A DNA stretch of 64,000 nucleotides, from contig NZ_JADIKC010000001.1 of assembly GCF_016905005.1 (NCBI RefSeq), positions 558,001 to 622,000 on the forward strand, in the 5' to 3' direction. Position 1 is the stretch's first letter. Every line of letters begins with the position of its first letter. This DNA comes from Dyella kyungheensis. Lineage in GTDB: Bacteria; Pseudomonadota; Gammaproteobacteria; Xanthomonadales; Rhodanobacteraceae. Below, piece after piece: positions 25,263-33,779 of the stretch. The notes below the pieces were generated by a model, which did no database searches, was not told the origin of the DNA, and saw only the letters and a list, made by a program, of their open reading frames with translations. The position numbers were made by a program, and so were the translations under genes.

Positions 25263-26243
25263 ATGACGCTGGCCGAACGCCTCGAATCGGCTTGGTACGG
25301 CACGGCACCTGCGCCGTGGTGGACAGGGCCGCTGTCGTGGCTCTATGGCGGCATCGTCGCGTTGCGGCGCCAGCTGTATCGCCTTGGCGTTCTACGCAGT
25401 GAGCGTTTGCCTGCGCCGGTGATCGTCATCGGCAACCTGAGCGTGGGCGGCACCGGCAAGACGCCGTTGACCATCGCACTGGTCGAAGCGCTGCGCACAC
25501 GTGGCCTCACGCCGGGCGTGGTGAGCCGCGGTTATGGCGGCACGCAGACGCTTCCCGTGTTGCTGGATGCCTCGCCCGATCCCGCGCAGGTCGGCGACGA
25601 ACCCTGCCTGATTCGCGCCAGTGGCGTGCCCGTTGCCGTCGGGCGCGACCGGCCCGCCGCAGCCAAACTGCTGATCGAAGCAGGTTGCGACGTGGTGATC
25701 GCCGACGACGGCCTGCAGCACTACGCACTCGCGCGCGATCTGGAAATCTGCGTGATCGACGGCGTCCGCCGTTTCGGCAATGGCCGCCTGCTTCCGGCCG
25801 GCCCGCTGCGCGAACCGATGTCGCGTCTGGAGAAGGTCGACTATCGCGTGTGCAACGGTGGCGTGGTGGCACCGGGCGATATTCCGATGGAGTTGCGGGG
25901 CGCGACGGTCAGGGCGTTGTTCGACGATCACGCCAAGCCGCTGTCCGATTTTGCCGGCCAGACCGTGCATGCCGTGGCCGCCATCGGCAACCCGGCCCGC
26001 TTCTTCGCCAGCCTGCGCGCGCAGGGGCTGGAAGTGATCGAACATCCTTTTGCCGACCATCACGCATTCACACCGGTCGATCTTTCGTTCGACGATGGCA
26101 AGCCGGTGTTGATGACCGAGAAGGATGCCGTGAAATGCCGCGCCCTGGCCCAGGCGCACTGGTGGTCGGTGCCCGTGCGCGCGGTCTTGCCACCGGCTTT
26201 CCTCGACGATATCGAGGCGCGTGTCCGCCGGGCCGCACACTGA
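25263..26243 (+). CDS. lpxK: Tetraacyldisaccharide 4'-kinase LpxK
   Basis: Phosphorylates the 4' position of the lipid A precursor disaccharide at the inner membrane, 326 residues. The hydrophobic N-terminus WWTGPLSWLYGGIVALRRQL is the membrane-binding segment. The P-loop is NLSVGGTGKTP (GGTGKTP at 62-68), and the catalytic-region motif VVIADDGLQHYALARDLEIC is intact. End of the exbB-exbD-msbA-lpxK unit, closed by a strong terminator at 26255-26284. kdkA and a glycosyltransferase of LPS type lie 2 kb further on. Confidence 0.95.
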   Translation: MTLAERLESAWYGTAPAPWWTGPLSWLYGGIVALRRQLYRLGVLRSERLPAPVIVIGNLSVGGTGKTPLTIALVEALRTRGLTPGVVSRGYGGTQTLPVLLDASPDPAQVGDEPCLIRASGVPVAVGRDRPAAAKLLIEAGCDVVIADDGLQHYALARDLEICVIDGVRRFGNGRLLPAGPLREPMSRLEKVDYRVCNGGVVAPGDIPMELRGATVRALFDDHAKPLSDFAGQTVHAVAAIGNPARFFASLRAQGLEVIEHPFADHHAFTPVDLSFDDGKPVLMTEKDAVKCRALAQAHWWSVPVRAVLPPAFLDDIEARVRRAAH

Positions 26244-26254
26244 ATCCAGCCACG

Positions 26255-26284
26255 AAAAAGCCGACCCTCGCAGGTCGGCTTTTC
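26255..26284 (+). terminator. Rho-independent terminator after lpxK
   Basis: Stem AAAAAGCCGACC / GGTCGGCTTTT with a 6-nt loop, with A- and T-rich flanks on both sides; probably works in both directions for lpxK and the convergent glycine-zipper gene. Confidence 0.9.
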
Positions 26285-26306
26285 GTTTGAAGCTCAAGCC
26301 CGCCCG

Positions 26307-26777
26307 TTACTGGATGCGGACGATGTTGCCCTGCGGGTCGATCTGCACCAGGTCGCCGGTACGGATGGCGCTGGCATCGGGCACGGTCACGTTGCTGTAG
26401 GCACCGTTGCCCATGCGGATGCGCAAGGTGTAGCTGGCGTTCGGACGGCCACTGTTGGCGCCGATGCGGTTGCCCGCGTAGCCGCCACCGACGGCACCGG
26501 CCACCGTGGCCAGCGTGTTGCCCTTGCCCTTGCCGACCTGGTTGCCCAGCACGCCGCCGGCGATGCCGCCGATGATGGTGCCGGCCATGCTGTGGTCGTT
26601 GCCCTGGGTAATGTTCTGGTCGATCGATTCCACCGTGCCGCACTGGTCACAGCGGAGGTAGATGCCGTCGTTGCGGACCAGCACGCCGTTGCGCGACGCC
26701 TGCTGGGCGCTGGCGGCAAGGGGGCTGATGGCCAGCAGGGCTGCCAGGGACAACACGGCGATACGGGGGTTGAACAT
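26307..26777 (-). CDS. Glycine-zipper 2TM domain protein with CxxCG motif
   Basis: A 156-residue exported protein. The signal peptide MFNPRIAVLSLAALLAISPL ends near ASAQQ (signal peptidase I type, no lipobox). RCDQCGTVESI, a CxxCG motif, precedes the zipper AGTIIGGIAGGVLGNQVGKG and VAGAVGGGYAGNRIG. The C-terminal domain resembles that of the lipoprotein at 10980, so the two are paralogues. GGAGAG lies 7 nt before the 26777 ATG; a start at 26792 is less likely. It is convergent with lpxK and shares its terminator. Confidence 0.85.
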   Translation of the reverse strand: MFNPRIAVLSLAALLAISPLAASAQQASRNGVLVRNDGIYLRCDQCGTVESIDQNITQGNDHSMAGTIIGGIAGGVLGNQVGKGKGNTLATVAGAVGGGYAGNRIGANSGRPNASYTLRIRMGNGAYSNVTVPDASAIRTGDLVQIDPQGNIVRIQ

Positions 26778-26939
26778 GGACTTTCTCTCCATTGGGAAAT
26801 GTTGCGTGACCAGTCTAGCGAGGCAGGCTGAATGGCGGACTGAATGATCCACCCAAAGACCCTCTATCATGTGCACTTTTCCGGCCAGCCGTCGTGACCC
26901 TTTCGGCACGATGCGAATGCCATGCCTTTCGGAGTTGTC

Positions 26940-27338
26940 ATGAGCCTTATCCAAGTTCCGGTTTCCTACGGCGAACTGATCGACAAGATCACCATCCTGG
27001 AGATCAAGTCCCGGCAGATCACCGACGCCGCCAAGGTGGCCAACGTGCGCACCGAGCTGGACCTGCTCAACGCCACCTGGGCCAATCATCCGGCGTCCAA
27101 AACGGATATCGCCGACGAACGCGCACGCCTGCTCACGGTGAACGAGTCGTTGTGGGATATCGAAGACCGCATCCGCCTGAAAGAAAAAGCGCAGGCCTTC
27201 GACGCCGAGTTCATCGAACTGGCGCGTGCGGTGTATTTCGAGAACGACGTGCGCGCCGCGGTGAAGCGTGAGATCAATCTGAAGCTTGGCTCGCAGCTGG
27301 TGGAAGAGAAGTCGTACCAGGATTACCGCGCCAAGTAA
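26940..27338 (+). CDS. DUF6165 family protein
   Basis: A 132-residue, highly charged, mostly helical cytosolic protein of unknown function. The opening MSLIQVPVSYGELIDKITIL and the following LEIKSRQITD are typical of DUF6165 proteins. It often lies near glycan or LPS glycosyltransferase genes, and here a family-9 glycosyltransferase gene is convergent, separated by a palindromic repeat. An ATG six codons earlier (26922) is possible. No cofactor motif or membrane segment is visible. Confidence 0.75.
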   Translation: MSLIQVPVSYGELIDKITILEIKSRQITDAAKVANVRTELDLLNATWANHPASKTDIADERARLLTVNESLWDIEDRIRLKEKAQAFDAEFIELARAVYFENDVRAAVKREINLKLGSQLVEEKSYQDYRAK

Positions 27339-27355
27339 TTGCGTCGGGATCAACC

Positions 27356-27439
27356 CTGTGGGAGCGCACCCTGTGCGCGACAGCCACGCCCCGGTGTATC
27401 GCTCCGTAGGTTTGTCGCGCACAGGGTGCGCTCCCACAG
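27356..27439. repeat. Palindromic repeat pair, family B, copy 1
   Basis: Perfect 27 nt inverted arms at 27356-27382 and 27413-27439 with core GGGAGCGCACCCTGTGCGCG. A degenerate second copy lies at 33051-33164. Part of the inner spacer (CTCCGTAGGTT) is also shared, in inverted orientation, with copy 2. The element lies between convergent genes and may also end transcription. Confidence 0.9.
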
Positions 27440-27445
27440 TGAAAC

Positions 27446-28486
27446 TTATAGACCAAGGTGCTCGGCGCACGCCTCAAAGCGATCGATCACTTCATCCACG
27501 CCGATCAGATCCATCACGCCGGGCCTTTCGATCTTGCTTCCCCAGGGAATCTCGCTCGCCGGCTTGCCCAGATACTTCAACGACGCCTCGTTGTACTTGT
27601 CCACGCACCAGCGGCGGTCGGAATAGGGGCCGGAGCGATTCGGATTGCTGGCGGCGTGCAGCCCAAGCACCTTGCAGCCGACGGCGTTGGCCATGTGCAT
27701 GGGGCCGGAGTCGGGCGTCAGCAGCATCGGGGCGCGCATCAGCATCGCCATCATTTTCTTCAGCGTGTCCTTGCCGGTGAGGTCGATGGGGGCGTGTCGG
27801 CAGGCGGCGAGCACGGCATCGGCCATGCTGCGTTCGAAGGCGGAAGGGCCGCCCACCAGCACCACGCGCCAATTTTTCGCGGCGGCATGATCCATCACCG
27901 CGGCGTAGCGTTCGGCCTGCCAGTTGCGCAGCGCATGGCTGGAGGTGGGGCTGACCAGCAGGGTCGGCTGCTCGCCCGGCAGCTGCTCGGCGGCCCAGGC
28001 ATGGGCTTCCTCGGGAATGGGAATATCCCAGCGCACCTCGGTCTGCTTCAGGCCCAGCGGCTCGCAGAAGCTGCCCAGGGCATCGAGCACGTGTTCGCCG
28101 GTGCGGGCGGGAATGCGTTCGCCGATCACCAGGCCGTGTCCGTCCTTGGCGCGCGCCTTGTCGTAGCCGATGCGGCGATCGGCCTTGATGAACAGGCTCA
28201 GCAGGTTGGAGCGCAAGGCCACCTGCATCTGCAGCAGCGCGTCGAAGCGCTGGCCGTTCAAGGCGTCGCCCACCGCGCGCATGCCGGCAAAACCCGCACC
28301 CTTGTCGAAGGTCACGAAGTTCACCCCGGGCAGGTCGCCCACCAGCTTGCGTTCGAGCTTGCCAATGATCCAGGTGAGGCTGGCCTGTGGCCAGGCCGCT
28401 TGCAGGGTTCGCACCAGCGGCACGACATGGGTGACGTCGCCGATGGCGGACGTTCGCAGCAGGCAGATCGAGGCGGGCGTGGGCAT
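27446..28486 (-). CDS. Glycosyltransferase family 9 protein (heptosyltransferase-like)
   Basis: A 346-residue GT-B enzyme of the ADP-heptose:LPS heptosyltransferase family. The start MPTPASICLLRTSAIGDVTH contains the R-x-S-A-I-G-D motif of family 9. The C-terminal sugar-nucleotide region is LVSPTSSHALRNW and TPDSGPMHMANAVGCKVLGL. Divergent from kdkA (50 bp between starts). KdkA-using bacteria phosphorylate Kdo instead of adding a second one, so this enzyme probably adds the next inner-core sugar; this is inference. It could equally be WaaC- or WaaF-like. Confidence 0.85.
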   Translation of the reverse strand: MPTPASICLLRTSAIGDVTHVVPLVRTLQAAWPQASLTWIIGKLERKLVGDLPGVNFVTFDKGAGFAGMRAVGDALNGQRFDALLQMQVALRSNLLSLFIKADRRIGYDKARAKDGHGLVIGERIPARTGEHVLDALGSFCEPLGLKQTEVRWDIPIPEEAHAWAAEQLPGEQPTLLVSPTSSHALRNWQAERYAAVMDHAAAKNWRVVLVGGPSAFERSMADAVLAACRHAPIDLTGKDTLKKMMAMLMRAPMLLTPDSGPMHMANAVGCKVLGLHAASNPNRSGPYSDRRWCVDKYNEASLKYLGKPASEIPWGSKIERPGVMDLIGVDEVIDRFEACAEHLGL

Positions 28487-28536
28487 TAGGCTAGAATCAT
28501 GGGACTGAGGGCTCGGGGCGGGCATCTGAAGCAACG

Positions 28537-29268
28537 ATGGCGATGCAGGAACGAATTCGCGAGGGCGCCGCTGGTGCGATTCTGTTCGACGCGGCGGTGT
28601 CGCCACAAGTCGAGGATGACTGGTTTGAGCCCGAAGCGTGGCGCGAACGCGGTGCCCTGCGCCAGCAATCGGGCGGCCGTGGCGGCGTAGCCATCCTCGA
28701 CACGCCGGCCGGCGAGTGCGTGTTGCGGCATTATCGACGCGGCGGCATGGTGGCGAAACTGATGGGCGACCGCTATCTCTGGAGTGGAGCCGAGCACACG
28801 CGCAGCTTTGCCGAATTCCGCTTGCTGGGCCTCATCGCCTCATTGGGCTTGCCCAGCGCGCAGCCGGTGGCCTGCCGTTATGTTCGCGCGGGACTGTTCT
28901 ACACGGCCGATCTGATGACCCGTCGCATCGAGCACGCGCAAACGCTGGCCGAATGCCTGGCATCCGGGCAGATGGATGGCGAAATGGCCGAGTTGGTAGG
29001 TGCCCTGGTCGCGCGTTTTCATCGCGCGGGCATCTGGCACGCCGACCTCAACGCGCACAATGTGCTGGTGACGGACGACGAGCTCTACCTGATCGACTTC
29101 GACCGCGGCCGCCAGCGCGATTCCGCCGATAGCTGGCAGCAGGCCAACCTCGCGCGCCTGCGCCGTTCGCTGGTGAAGCTGGGCGCGGCGGCGCAAGGCG
29201 AGGCGGCCTTCGAGGAACAGTTGTGGAAACCCCTGATCTATCGCTACGAGCGTACCCTGAGAGCATGA
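28537..29268 (+). CDS. kdkA: 3-deoxy-D-manno-octulosonic acid kinase KdkA
   Basis: Kinase that phosphorylates the single Kdo of the LPS inner core, 243 residues, with a protein-kinase-like fold. Motifs: LRHYRRGGMVAKL (about 63-75), a family signature; catalytic loop HADLNAHN (168-175); and metal-binding IDFDR (186-190). The neighbouring family-9 glycosyltransferase and nearby lpxK support an LPS role. The stop overlaps the next gene by 4 nt. The lipid A-Kdo type predicted is one Kdo plus phosphate, as in other kdkA carriers. Confidence 0.92.
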   Translation: MAMQERIREGAAGAILFDAAVSPQVEDDWFEPEAWRERGALRQQSGGRGGVAILDTPAGECVLRHYRRGGMVAKLMGDRYLWSGAEHTRSFAEFRLLGLIASLGLPSAQPVACRYVRAGLFYTADLMTRRIEHAQTLAECLASGQMDGEMAELVGALVARFHRAGIWHADLNAHNVLVTDDELYLIDFDRGRQRDSADSWQQANLARLRRSLVKLGAAAQGEAAFEEQLWKPLIYRYERTLRA

Positions 29269-30023
29269 ACTGGTCTCTGCATTTCCTGGGCGTAGGTGCG
29301 GCGCATGCCGTGGAACTGGGTTCCTCGGCGGTGGTGCTCGAGCGCGACGGCAAGCCCGTGCTGCTGATCGACTGCGGCCCCGATACGCTGGACCGCTATC
29401 TCGCCGCGTACGGCGAACCGCCACGTGCGTTGTACATCACGCATACGCACATGGATCACATCGGCGGCATGGAGCGTCTGTTCTTCCGCCTGTGGTTCGA
29501 CGAGCAGTGGCGCGGACGCACACAGGTGTTCGTGCATGCCGGCCTGCTGCCCTGGCTGCAGGCACGCGTGGCGGATTATCCGAACGTGCTGGCCGAGGGC
29601 GGCGTCAATTTCTGGGAAGCGTTCCGGCTGGTGCCGTGCACGCGCGGCTTCTGGCTGGATGGCCAGTGGTTCGACGTCTTTGGCACGCGCCACCACATGG
29701 CCGGGACCTCCTATGGCGTGGCCTTGGCGGGCAGCTTCGCCTATACCGGCGACACCCGGCCGATCCCCGAAGTGCTGGCCCGCGTGGCCGACGGGGCGGA
29801 ACTCATTGCCCACGATTGCGGCCTGATAGGTAACCCTTCGCACACTGGCATCGAAGATATAGAGCGCGAATACCCGCAGGCCTGGCGTTCGCGCCTGCGG
29901 CTGTACCACTACGGCAGCGAGGCGGATGGACAGGCATTGGCAGCGCGGGGCTACACCATCGCGCGTACGGGCGAGCGCATCGCGCTGCCGTCGCCTATGC
30001 CGCCGCGCCCCGAAGCCGGTTAA
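29265..30023 (+). CDS. MBL-fold metallo-hydrolase
   Basis: A 252-residue metallo-beta-lactamase-fold enzyme, cytosolic. The metal motif is ITHTHMDHIGG (HxHxDH at 60-65), with later ligands in FGTRHHMAG, SFAYTGDTRP and AHDCG. It resembles ribonuclease Z-like and small-molecule hydrolases; the substrate is unknown. The start at 29265 overlaps the kdkA stop as ATGA, so it is translationally coupled to an LPS gene. An alternative in-frame start at 29223 would overlap kdkA more deeply and is less likely. Confidence 0.82.
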   Translation: MNWSLHFLGVGAAHAVELGSSAVVLERDGKPVLLIDCGPDTLDRYLAAYGEPPRALYITHTHMDHIGGMERLFFRLWFDEQWRGRTQVFVHAGLLPWLQARVADYPNVLAEGGVNFWEAFRLVPCTRGFWLDGQWFDVFGTRHHMAGTSYGVALAGSFAYTGDTRPIPEVLARVADGAELIAHDCGLIGNPSHTGIEDIEREYPQAWRSRLRLYHYGSEADGQALAARGYTIARTGERIALPSPMPPRPEAG

Positions 30024-30049
30024 CCACTCCCTCTGGAATCCCCATTCCC

Positions 30050-30553
30050 ATGTCCACACTCCATGTTCGCAAGCTGCTGCGCTACCGCGCCTGGGCCGAC
30101 CAGCTGACCTATCGCGCCGTCGCCGCCCTGCCGGAAGGCGCCTCGACTGCGCCACGCGCCACCATCTTCGGAAACATGCTGCGCACGCTCACTCACAGCT
30201 GGGTGGTCGACGACATCTTCCAGGCGCACCTGCAGGGACGCGCGCACGGTTATACGAGTCGCAACACGCCCGAGCCGTTGAGCTTCGATGACCTGTGGGC
30301 ACGCCAGCAGGCCATGAATGCCTGGTACCTGGACTACGCCACCTCGTTGACGCCCGAGCAGGCCGCCGAAGTGGTCGACTTCCAGTTCATCGGCGGCGGG
30401 GAAGGGCGCATGAGCCGCGAGGACATCGTGCTGCACGTGGTCAATCACGCCACCTATCACCGTGGTTTCGTGGCGGACATGTTCTACCAGGTGCCGGTCA
30501 AGCCGCCCGCGACGGATTTCCCGGTTTTCCTTCGGGACGTGCCGCAGGAATGA
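30050..30553 (+). CDS. DinB family protein
   Basis: A 167-residue four-helix-bundle protein of the DinB/YfiT superfamily, which includes metal-binding thiol S-transferases. Candidate metal ligands are His70 or thereabouts in LTHSWVVDDIFQAHL and two His in VVNHATYHRGFV near the C-terminus, the usual HX3H arrangement. It follows the MBL-fold gene by 26 bp and probably belongs to the same transcript. The substrate is unknown. It is unrelated to DNA polymerase IV, which shares the dinB name. Confidence 0.85.
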   Translation: MSTLHVRKLLRYRAWADQLTYRAVAALPEGASTAPRATIFGNMLRTLTHSWVVDDIFQAHLQGRAHGYTSRNTPEPLSFDDLWARQQAMNAWYLDYATSLTPEQAAEVVDFQFIGGGEGRMSREDIVLHVVNHATYHRGFVADMFYQVPVKPPATDFPVFLRDVPQE

Positions 30554-30654
30554 GACGCGGACAGGGCGGCTATCTTGTGTGAAGGGCGCCGTCCCGTTAT
30601 CCTTTCGCCTCTTTGCCGGGGCCTTTAGGCTCTGGCGAGCGGTTTCACCATTGC

Positions 30655-30747
30655 GGAGAGGTGTCCGAGTGGTTGAAGGAGCACGCCTGGAAAGTGTGTA
30701 TACGGCTTATCCCCGTATCGCGGGTTCGAATCCCGCCCTCTCCGCCA
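30655..30747 (+). tRNA. tRNA-Ser (anticodon GGA)
   Basis: A 93-nt tRNA with encoded CCA. The acceptor stem GGAGAGG pairs with CCTCTCC. Anticodon stem CACGC/GTGTG closes the loop CTGGAAA, giving anticodon GGA for UCC/UCU codons. A long variable arm (TACGGC..CCGTA) and the T-arm GGTTCGAATCC confirm a class II serine tRNA. It lies just upstream of the SRP RNA gene. Confidence 0.96.
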
Positions 30748-30799
30748 GTGAGTGAAACCGGGCACCGACCCTGAGTCGGCGCACAATGTACGTCTCTAT

Positions 30800-30912
<113 letters not shown>

Positions 30913-31000
30913 TTTTCAGGCACCGCCAAGCTGAGTCAGTCGCTACTGACTTACTACGCCCCGCTTGGCACAATCGGACCTTGCCCCAAGGTATAGCCGA

Positions 31001-32695
31001 ATGTCCTATCAGGTCCTCGCACGCAAGTGGCGCCCCCGCAAGTTCGCTGAACTGGTCGGGCAGGAGCACGTCGTGCGCGCGCTCACCAATGCGCTCGACA
31101 CCGGCCGCATGCACCACGCCTACCTGTTCACCGGCACCCGTGGCGTGGGCAAGACCACCATTGCCCGCATCTTTGCCAAGTCGCTGAACTGCGAGCGCGG
31201 CGAATCGGCCGATCCGTGCGGCGAGTGCGCCGTGTGCACGGCGGTGGACCAGGGTCGCTTCGTCGACCTGCTGGAGATCGACGCGGCCAGCAACACCGGC
31301 GTGGACGATGTGCGCGAGGTGATCGAGAACGCGCAATACGCTCCCGCCCGCGGCCGCTTCAAGGTGTACCTGGTCGACGAGGTGCACATGCTCTCCAAGC
31401 CGGCCTTCAACGCCTTGCTGAAGACGCTGGAAGAGCCGCCGCCGCACGTGAAGTTCCTGCTCGCCACCACCGATCCGCAGAAGCTGCCGGTGACGGTGCT
31501 GTCGCGCTGCCTGAAGTTCAATCTCAAGCGCCTGCTGCCGGAGCAGATCTCCGGGCAGATGCGCCACATCCTGGGCGCGGAAAACATTTCCTACGAAGAC
31601 GCCGCCATCGCCGAACTGGCGCGCGGCGCGGACGGTTCGTTGCGCGACGGCCTGTCCCTGCTCGACCAGGCCATCGCCTATGGCGGCGGTTCGCTGCGCG
31701 TCGATGACGTGCGCGCCATGCTGGGCAGCGTCGCACGCGGTCAGGTGCTGGGCCTGCTGCAGGCGCTGGCCGAAGGCAACGGCGAATCGCTGATGGCCGA
31801 GTGCACGCGCATTGCCTCGTACTCGCCGGATTTCGGCGGCGTGCTGGACGATCTTGCCAGCGTGTTGCACCGGATCCAGCTGATACAGTTGGTGCCGGGC
31901 TATCGCCCGGAAGAGAACGGCAGCGACGACAGTGCGCTGATCGAACTGGCGCAACAGCTGGCTCCGGAAGACGTGCAGCTGTACTACCAGATCGCCACCA
32001 CCGGCCGCCGTGATCTCGCGCTGGCGCCCGATGCGCGCACGGGTTTCGAAATGGCCATGCTGCGCATGCTGGCGTTTCGTCCGGCCGACGGCGGTGGTTC
32101 TTCGCAGGCCGAACGTCCGGCAGCGAGCGCCGCACCCCGCGCGCCGGCCCCCGCGCCGCGTACGGCTGCGCCCGTGGCCAGCGAACGCATGCACGTGGCC
32201 AGCGTCGCGGCGCCGTCACCGGCGCGCGCGGCTCCCATCCCCGAACCCGTGGCAGCACCCGTGGCGGCTGCCCCTGCGCCCCGGGTGACGGTGGCGGTGG
32301 ATGCCCGCGGCCTGCCGCACTGGGACAGCCTGATCGAGCACGCCAACTTCCGCGGTCCGCTGGGACAGCTTGCACAGAACGCCGTCCTGCGCGATCGCGA
32401 AGGCCATACGCTGGTGCTCGCATTGCAGCCCATGCACATGCATCTGGCGGTCGAACCGATGGTCGGCCAGATGGAAGACCGGGTCAGCCAGGCGCTGGGC
32501 GAACGCGTGAAGCTGCGCTTCGTCGAAGAGCACGGCGCGGCCGGCGAAACCGTTGCGGCACGCGCCGCGAGTGCCCGCGTGGCTGCCCAGTCGGCGGCCG
32601 AGCAGGCCATCGAAGAAGATCCTCTGGTGCAGTCGCTCAAGCGCGAATTCGGCGCGCGAGTGGTGCCGCAGTCGATCAAGCCGTTTGAAAACTGA
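31001..32695 (+). CDS. dnaX: DNA polymerase III subunit gamma/tau
   Basis: Clamp-loader ATPase of the replicative polymerase, 564 residues. Domain I has Walker A GTRGVGKT (45-52), zinc ligands Cys64, Cys73, Cys76 and Cys79 (CERGESADPCGECAVC), Walker B LVDEVHML and the SRC motif (LSRCLKFNL). A Pro/Ala-rich linker (about 370-430) leads to the tau C-terminal region that contacts DnaB and the alpha subunit. I see no A-AAA-AAG slippery site in the linker, so programmed frameshifting to gamma is not evident. It is followed by ybaB and recR. Confidence 0.95.
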   Translation: MSYQVLARKWRPRKFAELVGQEHVVRALTNALDTGRMHHAYLFTGTRGVGKTTIARIFAKSLNCERGESADPCGECAVCTAVDQGRFVDLLEIDAASNTGVDDVREVIENAQYAPARGRFKVYLVDEVHMLSKPAFNALLKTLEEPPPHVKFLLATTDPQKLPVTVLSRCLKFNLKRLLPEQISGQMRHILGAENISYEDAAIAELARGADGSLRDGLSLLDQAIAYGGGSLRVDDVRAMLGSVARGQVLGLLQALAEGNGESLMAECTRIASYSPDFGGVLDDLASVLHRIQLIQLVPGYRPEENGSDDSALIELAQQLAPEDVQLYYQIATTGRRDLALAPDARTGFEMAMLRMLAFRPADGGGSSQAERPAASAAPRAPAPAPRTAAPVASERMHVASVAAPSPARAAPIPEPVAAPVAAAPAPRVTVAVDARGLPHWDSLIEHANFRGPLGQLAQNAVLRDREGHTLVLALQPMHMHLAVEPMVGQMEDRVSQALGERVKLRFVEEHGAAGETVAARAASARVAAQSAAEQAIEEDPLVQSLKREFGARVVPQSIKPFEN

Positions 32696-32716
32696 AAGCG
32701 ATAGCGGAGTTATCCC

Positions 32717-33040
32717 ATGAGAGGACAGATCGGTCAGCTGATGCAGCAGGCCCAGCGCATGCAGGAAGAGATGAAGCGTGCGCAGGAAGAGATCGCCAAG
32801 CTCGAAGTCACCGGCAGCGCCGGCGGCGGACTGGTCACCGTGCTGATGACGGGCGTGCATGAAGTGCGCCGCGTGCAGATCGACCGCAAGCTGTTTGCCG
32901 ACGATCCGGAAATGGCCGAAGACCTAGTGGCCGCCGCGATCAACGATGCGGTGAACAAGGTGGCGGACGTCAGCAAGAACAAGCTCGGTGGCGTGACCTC
33001 GGGCATGAACCTGCCGCCCGGTTTCAAGATGCCGTTCTAA
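32717..33040 (+). CDS. ybaB: YbaB/EbfC family nucleoid-associated protein
   Basis: A 107-residue DNA-binding dimer-forming protein. The N-terminus MRGQIGQLMQQAQRMQEEMK is a typical amphipathic helix, followed by VTGSAGGGLVTVLMTG and a C-terminal GMNLPPGFKMPF, all hallmarks of YbaB. It sits between dnaX and recR, the conserved dnaX-ybaB-recR order. A family B repeat separates it from recR. Confidence 0.95.
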   Translation: MRGQIGQLMQQAQRMQEEMKRAQEEIAKLEVTGSAGGGLVTVLMTGVHEVRRVQIDRKLFADDPEMAEDLVAAAINDAVNKVADVSKNKLGGVTSGMNLPPGFKMPF

Positions 33041-33050
33041 GCTTGTCTGT

Positions 33051-33164
33051 CTGTGGGAGCGCACCCTGTGCGCGACAACCTACGGAGCGGGGATGCGGCT
33101 GCGAAAACCGGTAACCGGGTCGATGCTTCAACGCCGCGGTCGCGCACAGGGTGCGCTCCTACAG
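33051..33164. repeat. Palindromic repeat pair, family B, copy 2
   Basis: Inverted arms at 33051-33077 and 33138-33164 match with two mismatches and repeat the 27356-27439 element (core GGGAGCGCACCCTGTGCGCG). The spacer ACCTACGGAGCG is the reverse complement of part of copy 1. It interrupts the ybaB-recR interval. Confidence 0.88.
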
Positions 33165-33180
33165 TGATCTTGTTGGATTC

Positions 33181-33774
33181 ATGAGCAAACTCCTCACCGA
33201 TCTCATCGAAGCGTTGCGTTGCCTGCCCGGCGTGGGCGGCAAGAGTGCGCAGCGCATGGCGTTCCACCTGCTGGAGCGCGACCGCGAGCGTGGCCAGCGC
33301 CTGGCGCAGGTGCTGGAGCAGGCCATGCGCGAGATCGGCAACTGCTCGCGCTGCCGCAACTTCAGCGAAACGCCGGTATGCCATCTGTGCTCCAGCAGCA
33401 GCCGCGATCGCCAGGTGTTGTGCGTGGTGGAATCGCCCACCGAATTGGCGGCCATCGAACAGGCGACGGGCTATCGCGGCCAGTACTTCGTGCTGCTGGG
33501 GCGTCTGTCGCCGCTGGATGGGCTGGGCCCGGAAGAGCTTGGCCTCGATCTCCTGACGGAGCGGCTGGGCGAAGGCGAGATCGAGGAAATGATCATCGCC
33601 ACCAATCCCACCGTGGAAGGCGAAGCCACCGCGCACTATCTGGCACAGCTGGCGCGCGCCGCGAACGTGCGCCCCACGCGCCTGGCCCACGGCGTGCCGC
33701 TGGGCGGCGAGCTTGAATACGTCGACCGCGGCACGCTGGCGCACGCCTTCGGCAGCCGCCAGTCGCTGGACTGA
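33181..33774 (+). CDS. recR: Recombination protein RecR
   Basis: Part of the RecFOR pathway, helping load RecA on gapped DNA; 197 residues, cytosolic. It has an N-terminal helix-hairpin-helix ([20 protein letters not shown]), a C4 zinc finger (Cys55, Cys58, Cys67, Cys70), a TOPRIM domain ([15 protein letters not shown] and later [17 protein letters not shown]) and the C-terminal [21 protein letters not shown] start at 33181, matching family N-termini; upstream in-frame codons run into the repeat. Confidence 0.96.
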   Translation: MSKLLTDLIEALRCLPGVGGKSAQRMAFHLLERDRERGQRLAQVLEQAMREIGNCSRCRNFSETPVCHLCSSSSRDRQVLCVVESPTELAAIEQATGYRGQYFVLLGRLSPLDGLGPEELGLDLLTERLGEGEIEEMIIATNPTVEGEATAHYLAQLARAANVRPTRLAHGVPLGGELEYVDRGTLAHAFGSRQSLD

Positions 33775-33779
33775 AGGCG

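Noticed and set aside
30655-30747. tRNA-Ser as an integration site for a genomic island
   Set aside because: No integrase and no repeated tRNA 3' end nearby; the flanking genes (ffs, dnaX) are core genes in a usual order.
31001-32695. Programmed frameshift in dnaX giving a gamma product
   Set aside because: No A-AAA-AAG-type slippery run is visible in the linker region; the frame is open to the tau C-terminus.
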